Part shown: one piece after another, positions 1 to 8,620 of the stretch
How positions within the stretch are numbered: position 1 is the first letter of the stretch
How the letters are laid out: every line of letters starts with the position of its first letter
NCBI GenBank assembly: GCA_964564415.1
Contig: CAZMAV010000005.1
Span: 1-64,000, forward strand
Reading direction: 5' to 3'
DNA length: 64,000 nt
Origin: JALEFZ01 sp964564415
GTDB lineage: Bacteria; Bacteroidota; Bacteroidia; J057
Position numbers and translations under genes: made by a program
The notes under the pieces: generated by a model
Told to the model about the DNA's origin: nothing
The model's input: only the letters and a program-made list of their open reading frames with translations
The model's database searches: none

Positions 1-80
1 GGTTCCAAACGGTTCCAAACGGTTCCAAACGGTTCCAAACGGTTCCAAACGGTTCTAAACGGTTCCAAACGGTTCCAAAC
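1..80. repeat. 10-bp tandem repeat array (8 units)
   Basis: Eight head-to-tail copies of GGTTCCAAAC (GTTTGGAACC on the other strand). Seven are identical and the sixth has C to T at its sixth base. The array begins at the first base of the window, so its true length is unknown. It lies downstream of the end of the minus-strand gene at 144-419. The unit is not a multiple of three and I see no ORF running through it. There are no spacers, so it is not a CRISPR. It looks like a small VNTR/minisatellite. Confidence 0.95.
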
Positions 81-143
81 AGATTTCTTAGCCAATCCAC
101 CCCAAGCATTCCCCAACCTCTGAATTCAAAAAGAAATTCTCGA

Positions 144-419
144 TCAACTTCTTCCCATGAACCAGTTGGCTCCGAAGGTGTAAATAAGAATTCCTAAAAA
201 GAATACATTTCTAAAAACCGGTGCCACCGTAAATCCTAGTAAACCCACAATACCCAAAACTACTGCTGCTCCAATTAAAACTTTGCGGTTTTGGCTACCC
301 GGAAGGCTGTGAAACAGACCTGAGAGGGGTAGGGCCATAAAGCCCAAATACACCGCCGGAAGAATAAGAAAGGTGCTTTCTCCCTCCAGGCTGATTCCTC
401 CACTTTCTGTAAATAACAT
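144..419 (-). CDS. Small hydrophobic membrane protein
   Basis: A 91-residue protein of unknown function, with about three hydrophobic segments (roughly residues 15-35, 46-66 and 68-85) and almost no soluble part. It is probably an inner-membrane protein. Its ATG directly follows the TAA of the TPR membrane protein upstream (420-422), so the two genes are probably translationally coupled and form the end of the transcript that starts with the AAA+ ATPase gene. I do not recognise a family. The main doubt is whether it is a separate gene or the tail of a membrane domain that once belonged to its neighbour. Confidence 0.6.
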   Translation of the reverse strand: MLFTESGGISLEGESTFLILPAVYLGFMALPLSGLFHSLPGSQNRKVLIGAAVVLGIVGLLGFTVAPVFRNVFFLGILIYTFGANWFMGRS

Positions 420-1421
420 TTAATTGCCAAGTAGGTAAAAAGCCAGAATGAAAATCAGAGAACTTCCTGTCGCACCTCCTACTAAGGTCGAGGCTAGTCG
501 TTCCTCATCCGTCAACGCATGCTTACCCTGTGGATGAAGACGAAGGAATAGATTAGAAATGGGTTGGGCCAACCAGGAAGAAAAAGCAAATAGAATGTAG
601 GTAACAATCAAAGGAGTCAGGTAAGGAGCCAACTCCGGATTTTTACTAGCAATACCAATCAGCAATTGGTACAAAACATAAATCCCTATGAGAAATAACC
701 ACTTCGCTCGGGCCTGCAATTTTCCCATCCATAGGAAGTAACTTAATATAGCACGATAAAGCGGATTTTTGGCCTTAATCGCCTCTCTCAATCCTTCTCG
801 GGCTCCCCCATTGTTAGGGTCCAGGCGCAAAGCCTCAGTAAAGGAGTCTATGGCCTCATCCATCTCTCCCTGTTCCATACTGACCCAACCTTTGTTAGAG
901 TGAGAATAGGAATTTTCAGGCTCCCGATGAAGGGCAAAATCCATGGTGGCAGAGGCTTCTTCCTTTCTGTTGAGCTTGAGTAAGGCCTGTGCACAAAAAT
1001 TTATCAGCTGAGTATGCTCAGGATTGCGACTCAGCCCCTCTTCTACCTGTTTTAAAGCTAGTTCCCAGTCCTCTTTCTGAAAAGCCACCTGGGCCCTTAT
1101 CATAAAAAAACGATCCCACATAGGATCTATGCTAAGTCCCTGATCTGTGCTAGCCCAGGCTTCCTCCAACTTTTTATTGTAAAATTGTGCCATAGCCAAG
1201 GCGTAAAAAGCCATAGGCTCAGTCGGATTAGCTTTCACTCCCCGCTGTGCCATCCCCAAAGCTTCCTTTTTCTTCCCATTTTGAACCATGACCTGAGCCA
1301 TTAGGCCCATCGCCAAACCATTATTGGGATTGGCTGCCAGAAGCCGCTGAAGTTCTTCCTCCGCCTCTTCATACCTACCTCGATCGAGAAAAAATATTAC
1401 ACGTTCGAATATTGGATCCAT
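420..1421 (-). CDS. TPR-repeat protein with C-terminal membrane domain
   Basis: A 333-residue protein. Residues about 1-215 are five to six tetratricopeptide repeats with the usual small-residue pattern and a Pro at repeat ends (ANPNN, ANPTE, IDPMW, LDPNN). Residues about 230-330 carry three hydrophobic membrane segments. TPRs mediate protein-protein contacts, so this is probably a membrane-anchored scaffold facing the cytoplasm. It lies 3 bp downstream of the AAA+ ATPase reading frame and abuts the next small membrane protein, so the three are probably one transcript. The ATPase also carries TPRs, which suggests a joint role in assembling or remodelling a membrane complex; that is inference. 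No signal peptide is visible. Confidence 0.75.
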   Translation of the reverse strand: MDPIFERVIFFLDRGRYEEAEEELQRLLAANPNNGLAMGLMAQVMVQNGKKKEALGMAQRGVKANPTEPMAFYALAMAQFYNKKLEEAWASTDQGLSIDPMWDRFFMIRAQVAFQKEDWELALKQVEEGLSRNPEHTQLINFCAQALLKLNRKEEASATMDFALHREPENSYSHSNKGWVSMEQGEMDEAIDSFTEALRLDPNNGGAREGLREAIKAKNPLYRAILSYFLWMGKLQARAKWLFLIGIYVLYQLLIGIASKNPELAPYLTPLIVTYILFAFSSWLAQPISNLFLRLHPQGKHALTDEERLASTLVGGATGSSLIFILAFYLLGN

Positions 1422-1424
1422 GGA

Positions 1425-2764
1425 TTACTTCTTAATGTTGAGATAGGTGAGAATATCATCATAAAGTCCTCCCTCGTTGGCAAATAGCGCATAGTTTTTC
1501 GCCGTGCTAAACCACTCTTTGGTGGAGGGTTTGGTCTCTTTTATGGCTTTGATCAAATCCTCCGTCTTCAATGGAAGGGGAAGGCCCTTTTTCATGGCCT
1601 CCTCTAATTTACCTTCTATCGCACGATCTACAACCGCCATCAGATCAGCCCCCGAAAAACCCTCCGTGCGCTTGACCAGTTTATCAAAATTGATTTTTTC
1701 GCTTGGTTTATCCTTTAGGTGAATTCGAAAAATAGCCTCTCGGGCAGCTTCATCCGGAGGAGGAACAAATATGATGCGATCAAATCTTCCCGGGCGCCGA
1801 AAAGCTGGGTCCAGGTGCCATGGAGCATTGGTCGCTGCTAAAATCAGCAGTCCCTCATTGTCAGAACCGACACCGTCCATTTCTGCCAGAAACTGATTGA
1901 TGCTGTTTCTGCTAGCCGAATGCCTCATGTCATTCCTGTTGGCTCCCAAGGCGTCAACCTCATCAAAAAATAAGACGGAAGGCTTCATCTTTCTGCCTTT
2001 GTCAAAAATAGCGTGAAGGTTGCGCTCGCTTTGCCCGACATACATATCCAGGACGTCTTCGATGCCTACACTCAAAAAATTAGCCTTCACCTCTCCTGCT
2101 GTAGCCCGGGCCAAAAGGGTCTTTCCACAGCCAGGAGGACCATAAAGTAAGATGCCTCCGCCTATTTTTTTGCCATAAGCCTTGTAAATCTCTGGATGGG
2201 CCAGGGGATGAATGATCTTCATCCTTACCTCCTATTTAACAGTGTCCATGCCTCCCACATCTTCAAAGGTGCTGTTGGGCCGCTCTATATCCAGGTAATG
2301 TTCATCATCTCCCTGGCTGGCCTCTCCGCCCAACTTTAGTTTTTCAGGTTCCCCTCCATTTCCATCCTGGATGTGAAGCTTAATGTCGCTCTCAAGGTAG
2401 CTGTCCTTCAAATCGGGGTCGATAATGATGGCTTTTTCATATGCGATCTGGGCTTCCTGAGCCTGATCTGCCTTGAGCAACAGCCGAGTGTAAACCAACC
2501 AGGCCCTGCCCGGAGCCGAAGGCGAGGCTGTAATCTCTTCGATCAAAACCAGGCCCAGAGATAACTTATCCAGCCGAAAAAAAACTTCTGCCAGTCCCAC
2601 CTTTAAGGCAATATCTTCCGGAGCCAGTTTTAAGCTTTCTTTGTACTCGATTTCTGCTTCCTGGTATTTCTCTTCCTTCATTAAGGCTTTGAGGTAAACT
2701 TGCGCAAAGGTAAATTGTCGGGAGATTCCCGTATGGCCGCTTTCAACTGGTCTAATTCTTCCAT
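1425..2764 (-). pseudogene. TPR-AAA+ ATPase (p97/SpoVK-like), broken by a frameshift and an in-frame TAG
   Basis: The reconstructed protein is an N-terminal TPR region followed by an AAA+ module with Walker A GPPGCGKT, Walker B LFFDEVDAL, sensor-1 ATNAPW and an arginine-finger block RRPGRFDRI. Three pieces are seen. Piece one starts at ATG 2764 (MEELDQLKAAIRESPDN) and stops at 2681-2683. Piece two, in another frame, is open back through FAQVYLKALMKEE and runs to a TAG at 2232-2234, just after the conserved VGGMDTVK. Piece three follows in the same frame as piece two (EVRMKIIHPL), with an ATG at 2222. Homologues read straight through this linker, so the TAG is a nonsense codon inside a conserved domain. 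The TAATG junction at 2681 and an AGGAGG eight bases before ATG 2222 could allow re-initiation and separate TPR and ATPase chains. A decayed gene is the simpler reading. Confidence 0.75.
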
Positions 2765-2818
2765 ATATATAGGTAATTACTTCTTCCTTTTACTGATTTT
2801 TTTCCCGAGGGTTGATGC

Positions 2819-4294
2819 TTATTCAGATTGATACAGCTCTATGCCCGCCTCATAATATTTATCTCCTTCCGTCCAAAATGGTGTTTCGGGATCATTGCCA
2901 ATATACCTCCCGGATAAAACATAGGAATGGAAGAATTTTAAAAGATAATCAAAGTCGAGGTTGTTGGCATGATCGCCCCGCTGATGATAGAAACGCATGA
3001 TTTCCCCATCAAATGCACTGAAGCCAAGGCCATAGGTAGGTGCGGGAATGCCCAGTTTGGCAAAGTTGACATTGTCGGAGCGGTCAAAGAGGTTTTGTTC
3101 AGGGGCAGGATCATCTATGGCCTTAAGGCTGGCCATTTTTGCTGCTTTTTTAATGTGATGAGATACCGTCGTCCTGCCCAGGCCGATGATAGTTGCCAGA
3201 CTGGTATCATTGTAACCGGCATTGTCTGAATTAAAACAAAATACCATCTGCTCCAAAGGCAACAAGGGATGCTCTGTGTAGTACCTCGACCCCAAAAGGC
3301 CCATTTCTTCTCCCGTAAATAAAATGAACAAAGCCGAACGTTTGCTGGGATACCTAGCCAAATTTTCAGCCGTAGAAAGGACAGTAACCGCACCGATAGC
3401 ATTGTCTCTCGCTCCATTGAATATGCTGTCCTGATCCTTATCAGGCTTTCCTGTGCCCACATGATCGTAATGGGCAGAATAAATGATGAATTCATCCTTC
3501 AAGTCTGGGTCGCTTCCTTCCACCATCCCTACTACATTTTGACAATCGAGCCGCCGCACTTCGATTCCTGAAATCTCTACTTCCAGGGAATCGGGTAATG
3601 ATTCTTCTCCTTGGCCTATTTCTTTCTGCTGGACCCAAAAATGTGGAAAGGCCTCCACCTCTCCAAAACTGGTTTTGGGGCGGTTGAGGTAAAAACCCAG
3701 GGATTTCCAGGTCTTATCTTCTGCCTCGCTAAGTTCTATAAGGCCCAGGGCACCCAGGGATTTTGCGAGGCTGCGTTTGGTGGTCGCAAGTTCCAAGTCA
3801 TCCCGGACCCCCTGGCTTTCTGAAGAACCGGCCCGCACAATGATCCATTTTCCTTCGACTTCTTTTCCCTCGTAGTCCCTGGCCATTCCATATTCAAGAA
3901 ATACGGCTTCTCCTTTTTCCTTCATATTTGCCCCTTTAATCATGAGAGGAGTTGATATTTCTTTGTCTCCCTGCCTTATTTTTAAGACAGCAGGAGCCGT
4001 ACTTTTGACGATTAATACCTCCTGCATGTAGGGCCTGTCAGTTCCGGGCACATCTGCCACTCCGTACCTGCGAAACTGCCCTGCCAGGTAAAGAGCTGCC
4101 ACATCCATTTCATGGCTCCCTGTTTGTCGGCCCTTTAGTTCATCAGAGGCCAAAAAATACAAGTGACTCCGGATGCTGGCCTTGTCCACAGTAGCCTTTG
4201 TCTTTTCCCACTCAGTTTGGGCAGAAAGGTTGAAACCAAGTCCGATAAAGAAAATAAACAAAAGGAATTCTCTCATGTAGCTTCTGTTTGTCAT
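2819..4294 (-). CDS. Secreted M28-family zinc peptidase
   Basis: A 491-residue exported peptidase of the M28 (aminopeptidase/glutamate carboxypeptidase) fold. An N-terminal signal peptide ends LSA before Gln; the real start may be the second Met (4276), six codons in. Metal-site motifs occur in the expected order: SAHYDHVG (His), GARDNAIG (bridging Asp), FTGEEMGLLG (catalytic Glu pair), a CFNSDNAG block, and a late His in FYHQRGDHA. An inserted segment before the catalytic core (about residues 110-170) resembles a PA-type insert. M28 enzymes remove N-terminal residues from peptides, so a role in periplasmic or extracellular peptide use is likely. It is on the same strand as the AAA+ cluster but separated from it by about 55 bp. 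Confidence 0.88.
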   Translation of the reverse strand: MTNRSYMREFLLFIFFIGLGFNLSAQTEWEKTKATVDKASIRSHLYFLASDELKGRQTGSHEMDVAALYLAGQFRRYGVADVPGTDRPYMQEVLIVKSTAPAVLKIRQGDKEISTPLMIKGANMKEKGEAVFLEYGMARDYEGKEVEGKWIIVRAGSSESQGVRDDLELATTKRSLAKSLGALGLIELSEAEDKTWKSLGFYLNRPKTSFGEVEAFPHFWVQQKEIGQGEESLPDSLEVEISGIEVRRLDCQNVVGMVEGSDPDLKDEFIIYSAHYDHVGTGKPDKDQDSIFNGARDNAIGAVTVLSTAENLARYPSKRSALFILFTGEEMGLLGSRYYTEHPLLPLEQMVFCFNSDNAGYNDTSLATIIGLGRTTVSHHIKKAAKMASLKAIDDPAPEQNLFDRSDNVNFAKLGIPAPTYGLGFSAFDGEIMRFYHQRGDHANNLDFDYLLKFFHSYVLSGRYIGNDPETPFWTEGDKYYEAGIELYQSE

Positions 4295-4318
4295 AAGACC
4301 AAACTAATCATGTTTACC

Positions 4319-5706
4319 CTATAAATAAAGCCCAAAGCTCATGATCACCTGGCAAATCAGTTGATAATTAGTTTCCCCCCCCCTTTCTATTCTATTTACA
4401 AAAATCCTCTCAAGCCCTTCCAAACTTCCCAAATTTAACCTTATCCCCAGGCCAAAATCCTCATATGGATAAGCAAAATAGGAATTCAGGTAACAACTTC
4501 CCCCTTGAAAGCGATAGTCAGAAGCATTGGACCGAAGCCCTCCTCCTTGATCCTTTAGTTCATAAAACAGGGCAAGCAGTGAGGCTGGAAAATCCTCTTT
4601 TTCAATTTCGAAATAACTCTCCTTTCCTTTTAACCAAGGTTGTAGGCTTTCTTGATTGACTTTGTTGAGGTTGTAGGGATCTATGCCTTCATCTGCCTCC
4701 CATTCGATTCTCATCTGGTTTTCACACAGGTAACTCAAGTTGGGAAAGATGGGCCTGCCTATTAGAAAGGGGGTAGATTCGAAGCTGTCTTCTGCTATCT
4801 TAAAAAGAAGCCGGGCCCAGCGTATTTCGTCAGGAACCCTCCACTTGAAAAATTGCTTTTCCAGGGGAATATCTGCCCGAATCAATTCCCAACTTCCTTT
4901 CTCCTTTCCACTTACATATAAATTACCCATGCCAGTTTTATTTGTCTTCCAGCGCAGGTAGCTGGGATCTTTTCCATTGTAAGGAAGAAAATCTCCCTGA
5001 GAAGGATAGGTCCACTCAAAGTCCTCCAACTCTTCCCAATCGTAAGCCAGGACAAAAGTCTGCCCCTCCATGCCGACCCTATTCCCGATATTTCTATGCG
5101 ATACTTCCCCGGCTTCGCATCCTTGATTTCAATTTGTTCGACATTGTTGAGGCTATCCCTACCTCTGAGAGCGGGGGAGGCCAGGGCTTCCGCTGTGGCT
5201 TTTTGTGAAAGTACCCAGGGACTGATTCGCTTTCCCTGAGGATCGACGAGACTGAGATCGAGGTCCTTTACCCTGCTTTTCTCCTTTGGTTCCAGGCATT
5301 CTTTACCCAGATATGTCCAGGAGGGGCTATCCAATAGAAGGTCGAAGGATTAACTATCATTCGGAATACAGGTGAGAAAATGGGGGTATTTATGTATAAT
5401 ACGAAGGCCTGGAGTTGCCTCAAGGTCATGGATCAACTGATTCAGGTTCTGCCCTTTGAGGATAAATCCTGTTGAGAAAATATTTATTGATCCATGATTA
5501 TTCAGGTAAGGTTTCAGGTTAGGACTTACATATCTGGATTGCCCCTGCTGTTCTTTATATATTGAATTTTCTTTATGTTCTACCCTATGATTTTGTAAAA
5601 ATGTTTGAACATTGACATACCCAATAATTAGACAAATTAATAATACATAAATGTATAATTCTTTTGGTCGTTTCATGAGAAAATCATATAATTGAAATGC
5701 AAGCAA
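4319..5706 (-). pseudogene. Remnant of an S8 subtilase-type secreted protease (catalytic domain missing)
   Basis: Three reading-frame pieces lie in a row. At 5350-5706 is an N-terminal membrane anchor or signal segment and a propeptide-like stretch (LNQLIHDLEATPG, then HKYPHFLTCIPNDS) ending in TAA. The same frame continues at once (SFDLLLDSPSWTYLGK) into a segment typical of the C-terminal beta domain of Bacteroidota S8 peptidases (VKDLDLSLVDPQGK, ISPWVL, DSLNNVEQIEI, PGKYRIEISG). A frameshift near 5075 then moves the reading to MEGQTFVLAYDWEELEDFEW and the far C-terminal domain, which stops at 4319. The Asp/His/Ser catalytic domain of about 300 residues is absent, so an internal deletion, a nonsense codon and a frameshift are combined. 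The anchor part is much more AT-rich than the rest. The family assignment rests on remembered motifs, not on a search. Confidence 0.55.
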
Positions 5707-6331
5707 AACACGCTGGCAGGTCGTTAAGATTAGGAAAAAAGTTATTTCAGCGAATATAATTTACTGCCACTTCGTTAGGTTTCCCCCGGCTGACGAAAAG
5801 AATGGTACATGCACTTATCTGTTTTTCAGTAGATTGAATTTTGTTTACTTCCCTAAACAAGCTTTCAAAATGTGGCTGCTACACAACGCATGATTGTCAA
5901 CACGTATCTGAAACTAAGGATTCGGGTATGAAAGAGTCATAGTATTATCGGAGGATGTTGATTCATGATAAACTTTTGTTGACTTCGTCGTTGTGATAGA
6001 TTTTATTCTTAATTGGGTATACTAGTCTTGGGTGGAAGTGTTAGAATCTACTTGTCTTCTGTGACTGAATAACAAAAACTGATGCTTAATGTAATACAAT
6101 TTGGTGCTAAAAAAATGGAGATGGGGTTGGCCAATTCACATATACAAAGAATTGGGGGGGACCACTCTATCTCCTAACTTTTGCTTCCAAATTAAGACAT
6201 AAAGAGTTGATGCAGAACCCTTGAGAATAGTTTTAGGAGTTCCTGTTCTTTTCACATACGAATTATTTTTTACACACTACAAACGATCATTCATCATGAT
6301 CAAACTTGGATCAATGATCAAGCTTGAATGA
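5707..6331. other. AT-rich non-coding stretch
   Basis: About 620 bp without a recognisable gene on either strand and clearly richer in A+T than its surroundings. It lies between the S8 remnant and the broken HEIGH metalloprotease. Near 6291-6331 there is a 7-bp inverted repeat (TCATTCA / TGAATGA) enclosing two related copies of ATGATCAA-CTTG. I see no terminal repeats of an IS and no RNA gene. Confidence 0.5.
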
Positions 6332-6913
6332 GCCGTAGGTGAACAATGCCGCACCAATAATCTGGTCGGAAGATTGCCAAGAACGATTAACGTTATAGGG
6401 TATACCGGAGGAAGCTTTGCCTTGGAAAATACCATACGGACCGCTTTGCAGGGGGCTATTAATAACTACAACCGTCTCAATATCGGGCTAAATTTCAACC
6501 TTGACTTCGGTACCAACTATGGGCCTTACGACATTATCGTTTACCGCGTTAGTAGTGCGCGTTAGTAGTGGAGGTGGAGGTGGAGAATCAGGCGGCTTTC
6601 CCTCCGGAGGTAATCCTTACAAGTTTGTTCAAATTCAGTCGGGAACAAGTAGTTTCGGTACCAATACTACCGAGCATGTAATTACCCACGAAATAGGACA
6701 TTGCCTTGGACTTCGTCATACCGACTATGTTAACCGATCTTTCGCTCTTGCGGTACAAGCGGAAACGAAGGATCAGGAGGCGTAGGAGCCTTCTACATTC
6801 CAGTTATCCTCCCTGGTTTTGATCCTAATTCCATCATGCTTTCCTGCCTCATTGCCAATGAAGATGGGGAGTTCGGAAACTTCGATGAGGTTGTCCTTGA
6901 GTTTCTCCACTAA
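6332..6913 (+). pseudogene. M57-like HEIGH metalloprotease broken by two tandem duplications
   Basis: The reconstructed protein begins in frame just after a TGA (6329-6331) with EQCRTNNLVG and LPRTINVIGY. It continues to VYRVSSGGGGGESGG, the zinc motif THEIGHCLGLRHTD, and a C-terminal block SCGTSGNEGSGG, LPGFDPNSIM and DGEFGNFDEVVLEFLH before TAA at 6911. This order matches secreted M57 (dual-action HEIGH) peptidases. Two frameshifts interrupt it. A perfect 13-bp direct duplication (CGCGTTAGTAGTG, twice) sits at about 6545-6570. An imperfect 8-bp one (CGATCTTT/CGCTCTTG) lies between NR and SCG at about 6734-6749. Removing one copy of each restores a single reading frame. The signal peptide and propeptide upstream are lost. 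HExxH zinc-ligand residues are intact. Confidence 0.75.
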
Positions 6914-6970
6914 CTTTACTTGGGCTTATAAATTTTATGGAAGTACTGGCTCGTACAATTCCATGAGGAT

Positions 6971-7003
6971 GGGGACGTCGGATTAGATGTCCCCTATTTT
7001 TTT
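6971..7003 (+). terminator. Rho-independent terminator
   Basis: A 9-bp stem (GGGGACGTC paired with GATGTCCCC, with one G-U pair), loop GGATTA, then TATTTTTTT. It sits 57 bp after the stop codon of the broken HEIGH protease on the same strand and 50 bp before the next gene, so the pseudogene still has its own terminator. Confidence 0.78.
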
Positions 7004-7054
7004 GTCCCAAACAACCCAAAAGTCCAATTCTCCTTCTAAGAAAGAAAATGACTT

Positions 7055-7519
7055 TTGATGACCAGACCTACCTTTTCCCTCATCCTCCTGCTCATACCTC
7101 TGACCTGTCAGAGTCAGACCAACCTTTTTCAAGAGCTATTTACGGCAGCTTTTTTTACTCCAGGGATCAAAGACCATCTTCCCCGAACCGAAAATAACAA
7201 GATATGCCTCGAAACCCTGTACACCGGCGATTTTCTGCCGGGAAACCTAACCATTCTTCTGGAGGGAAGAGAGCTTCAACTCAGACGAGGAGAACCCCAA
7301 GCAAAACTAGGAGACTGCGAAGCACTGATCGAAAAATTCTCATATCAAAAAAGGAAGGCTCATATCCACCTTCAGATAGGAGAGCAATTGTGGCTACACT
7401 TTACCATGAAACAGAAGAAGAAACAGTGGTACACCCGATGGCTCATTATCAAGAGACATATTTTACTCGATGAAAAGATTATGGTCGAAAAATCTGCCAT
7501 TAAGCTTTCTTGGGATTGA
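7055..7519 (+). CDS. Hypothetical secreted protein
   Basis: A 154-residue protein with a signal peptide (residues 1-20, cleavage probably after CQS and before QTN). The mature part is Lys/Gln/Trp-rich with two cysteines and no motif I recognise. It is transcribed towards the minus-strand surface-protein operon and ends 22 bp from the last gene of that operon. An internal ATG (second residue) makes the exact start uncertain by one codon. It is possibly a small periplasmic protein. Confidence 0.6.
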   Translation: MMTRPTFSLILLLIPLTCQSQTNLFQELFTAAFFTPGIKDHLPRTENNKICLETLYTGDFLPGNLTILLEGRELQLRRGEPQAKLGDCEALIEKFSYQKRKAHIHLQIGEQLWLHFTMKQKKKQWYTRWLIIKRHILLDEKIMVEKSAIKLSWD

Positions 7520-7541
7520 CCTTAAACAGCCCCTAAGGCTT

Positions 7542-8042
7542 TCAGGGATCTTCTTCTTCTTCTTCACCAAAAGTCATAGGCTGATCGGTTGTAGCTATGC
7601 TGAAAACAATGGAAATATCACTTTCGACTCCTTTTTCATAAAGATGAAAGACAAAGTTCGCCGTTCCTGCTTCCAGTTCGGGCGTACTATTGATCCCGAC
7701 TTCCACCAATTTCTCTCCTCCACCGGGAATATCGCCCACGATGACAGGGCTAAATTCGTCGAAGCCCTTGACCTTATTAAGTTCTTCAGGACGAATGGTG
7801 ACATTTCTTGCCGGGTATTTTGAAGTATTTTTGATGGTAAATACAGCCAGGCTTATTTCGTCTGGCTCCATGAGGTTGTTTTCGTTCTCGTCTTTAAAAC
7901 TGATTTCATCAGCAAGAATAATGGTGGGGAAACCAAAGGTCATCTTAAGGCTATCGCTCTGTCCCTTGTAGATTTGCGCTTCAGCCTGGATACCGCAGCC
8001 AAAGACCATCAATAAGGTTAGGAAGGAAGAAATTCTTTCCAT
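7542..8042 (-). CDS. Exported protein with one Ig-like (CARDB/NEW3-type) domain
   Basis: A 166-residue protein with a signal peptide ending AEA before Gln. The mature part reads like a single beta-sandwich of the kind that handles divergent tails of repeats: DENENNLMEPDEISLAVFTI, then NTSKYPARNVTI, a GDIPGGGEK turn and FVFHLYEKG. This is the pattern of CARDB/NEW3 adhesion-like domains. The C-terminus is a short acidic tail (GEEEEEDP). It starts one base after the stop of the T9SS protein upstream, so it is the last gene of the surface-protein operon. The domain assignment is by pattern only. Confidence 0.6.
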   Translation of the reverse strand: MERISSFLTLLMVFGCGIQAEAQIYKGQSDSLKMTFGFPTIILADEISFKDENENNLMEPDEISLAVFTIKNTSKYPARNVTIRPEELNKVKGFDEFSPVIVGDIPGGGEKLVEVGINSTPELEAGTANFVFHLYEKGVESDISIVFSIATTDQPMTFGEEEEEDP

Positions 8043-8043
8043 G

Positions 8044-8580
8044 TCAGTGAATTTTTTGAATTTTAAAAGTCTTTATTTCGCGGTTGTCCCTATCCATCAT
8101 TTTGAGGGTGTAAAAAGCCGCTGGAAGCCCCTCCAGGTCGAAACTGAGTTTTTTCTTACCCATTAAGCGAATTTCGCGTGGAGGAATCCGGGTAGCCTTT
8201 CCAGCCATGTCAAATATCACCAGGGACAGTTGTACAGGTTTTTCTGCTTCCAACTCTACAAAAATCCTCTCCTTGGTAGGGTTGGGAAAAATTCTATAGC
8301 TCAGTTCGGTCTTTCTGGGTTTTTCTACTGAAACATTCAGGCTATCGGTTTGCTGTTGAAATCCCTGGCGAAGAGCGACCTTGCCGCGGATGTCTATTTC
8401 AGTACTGATTACCAATTGACCTACTGTATAGGACATTTCTATGCTCCCTACGGCATTGAAGTTGCCCAGGGGAGAAAGTGCCGACCGGGAAATGACGGTA
8501 TCGCTGTTCTGCCCCATAAATAAGGTGGGGAGAAGCAAAAGTAGGCTAAGGATGAAAGTAGTATTCTTCATGATACTCAT
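8044..8580 (-). CDS. Small T9SS cargo protein with type A sorting domain
   Basis: A 178-residue secreted protein. The signal peptide ends FMG before Gln. Residues about 25-90 form a short domain (SALSPLGNFNAVGSIEMSYTV) often found in Bacteroidota proteins just before the sorting tail. Residues about 100-178 are the T9SS type A domain, with SYRIFPNPTKERIFVEL, a central VIFDMAGK and the end FYTLKMMDRDN/KTFKIQKI. Its own function is unknown. It would cross the outer membrane by T9SS and be anchored or released at the surface. It follows the S74 fibre gene and is separated from it by a hairpin terminator. Confidence 0.82.
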   Translation of the reverse strand: MSIMKNTTFILSLLLLLPTLFMGQNSDTVISRSALSPLGNFNAVGSIEMSYTVGQLVISTEIDIRGKVALRQGFQQQTDSLNVSVEKPRKTELSYRIFPNPTKERIFVELEAEKPVQLSLVIFDMAGKATRIPPREIRLMGKKKLSFDLEGLPAAFYTLKMMDRDNREIKTFKIQKIH

Positions 8581-8616
8581 TTAAAAAGGGGAGGCCTGGA
8601 AAGAGACCTCCCCTTT
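8581..8616 (-). terminator. Hairpin terminator/attenuator between two surface genes
   Basis: Read on the minus strand: AAAGGGGAGG, a 12-nt loop, CCTCCCCTTT, then two more T. The stem is 10 perfect base pairs. It lies directly after the S74 fibre gene and reaches the start codon of the next gene, so it could lower read-through into the T9SS protein or fold over its translation start. Confidence 0.6.
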
Positions 8617-8620
8617 CTGA

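Noticed and set aside
1..80. CRISPR array
   Set aside because: The units are only 10 bp long and directly adjacent, with no spacers.
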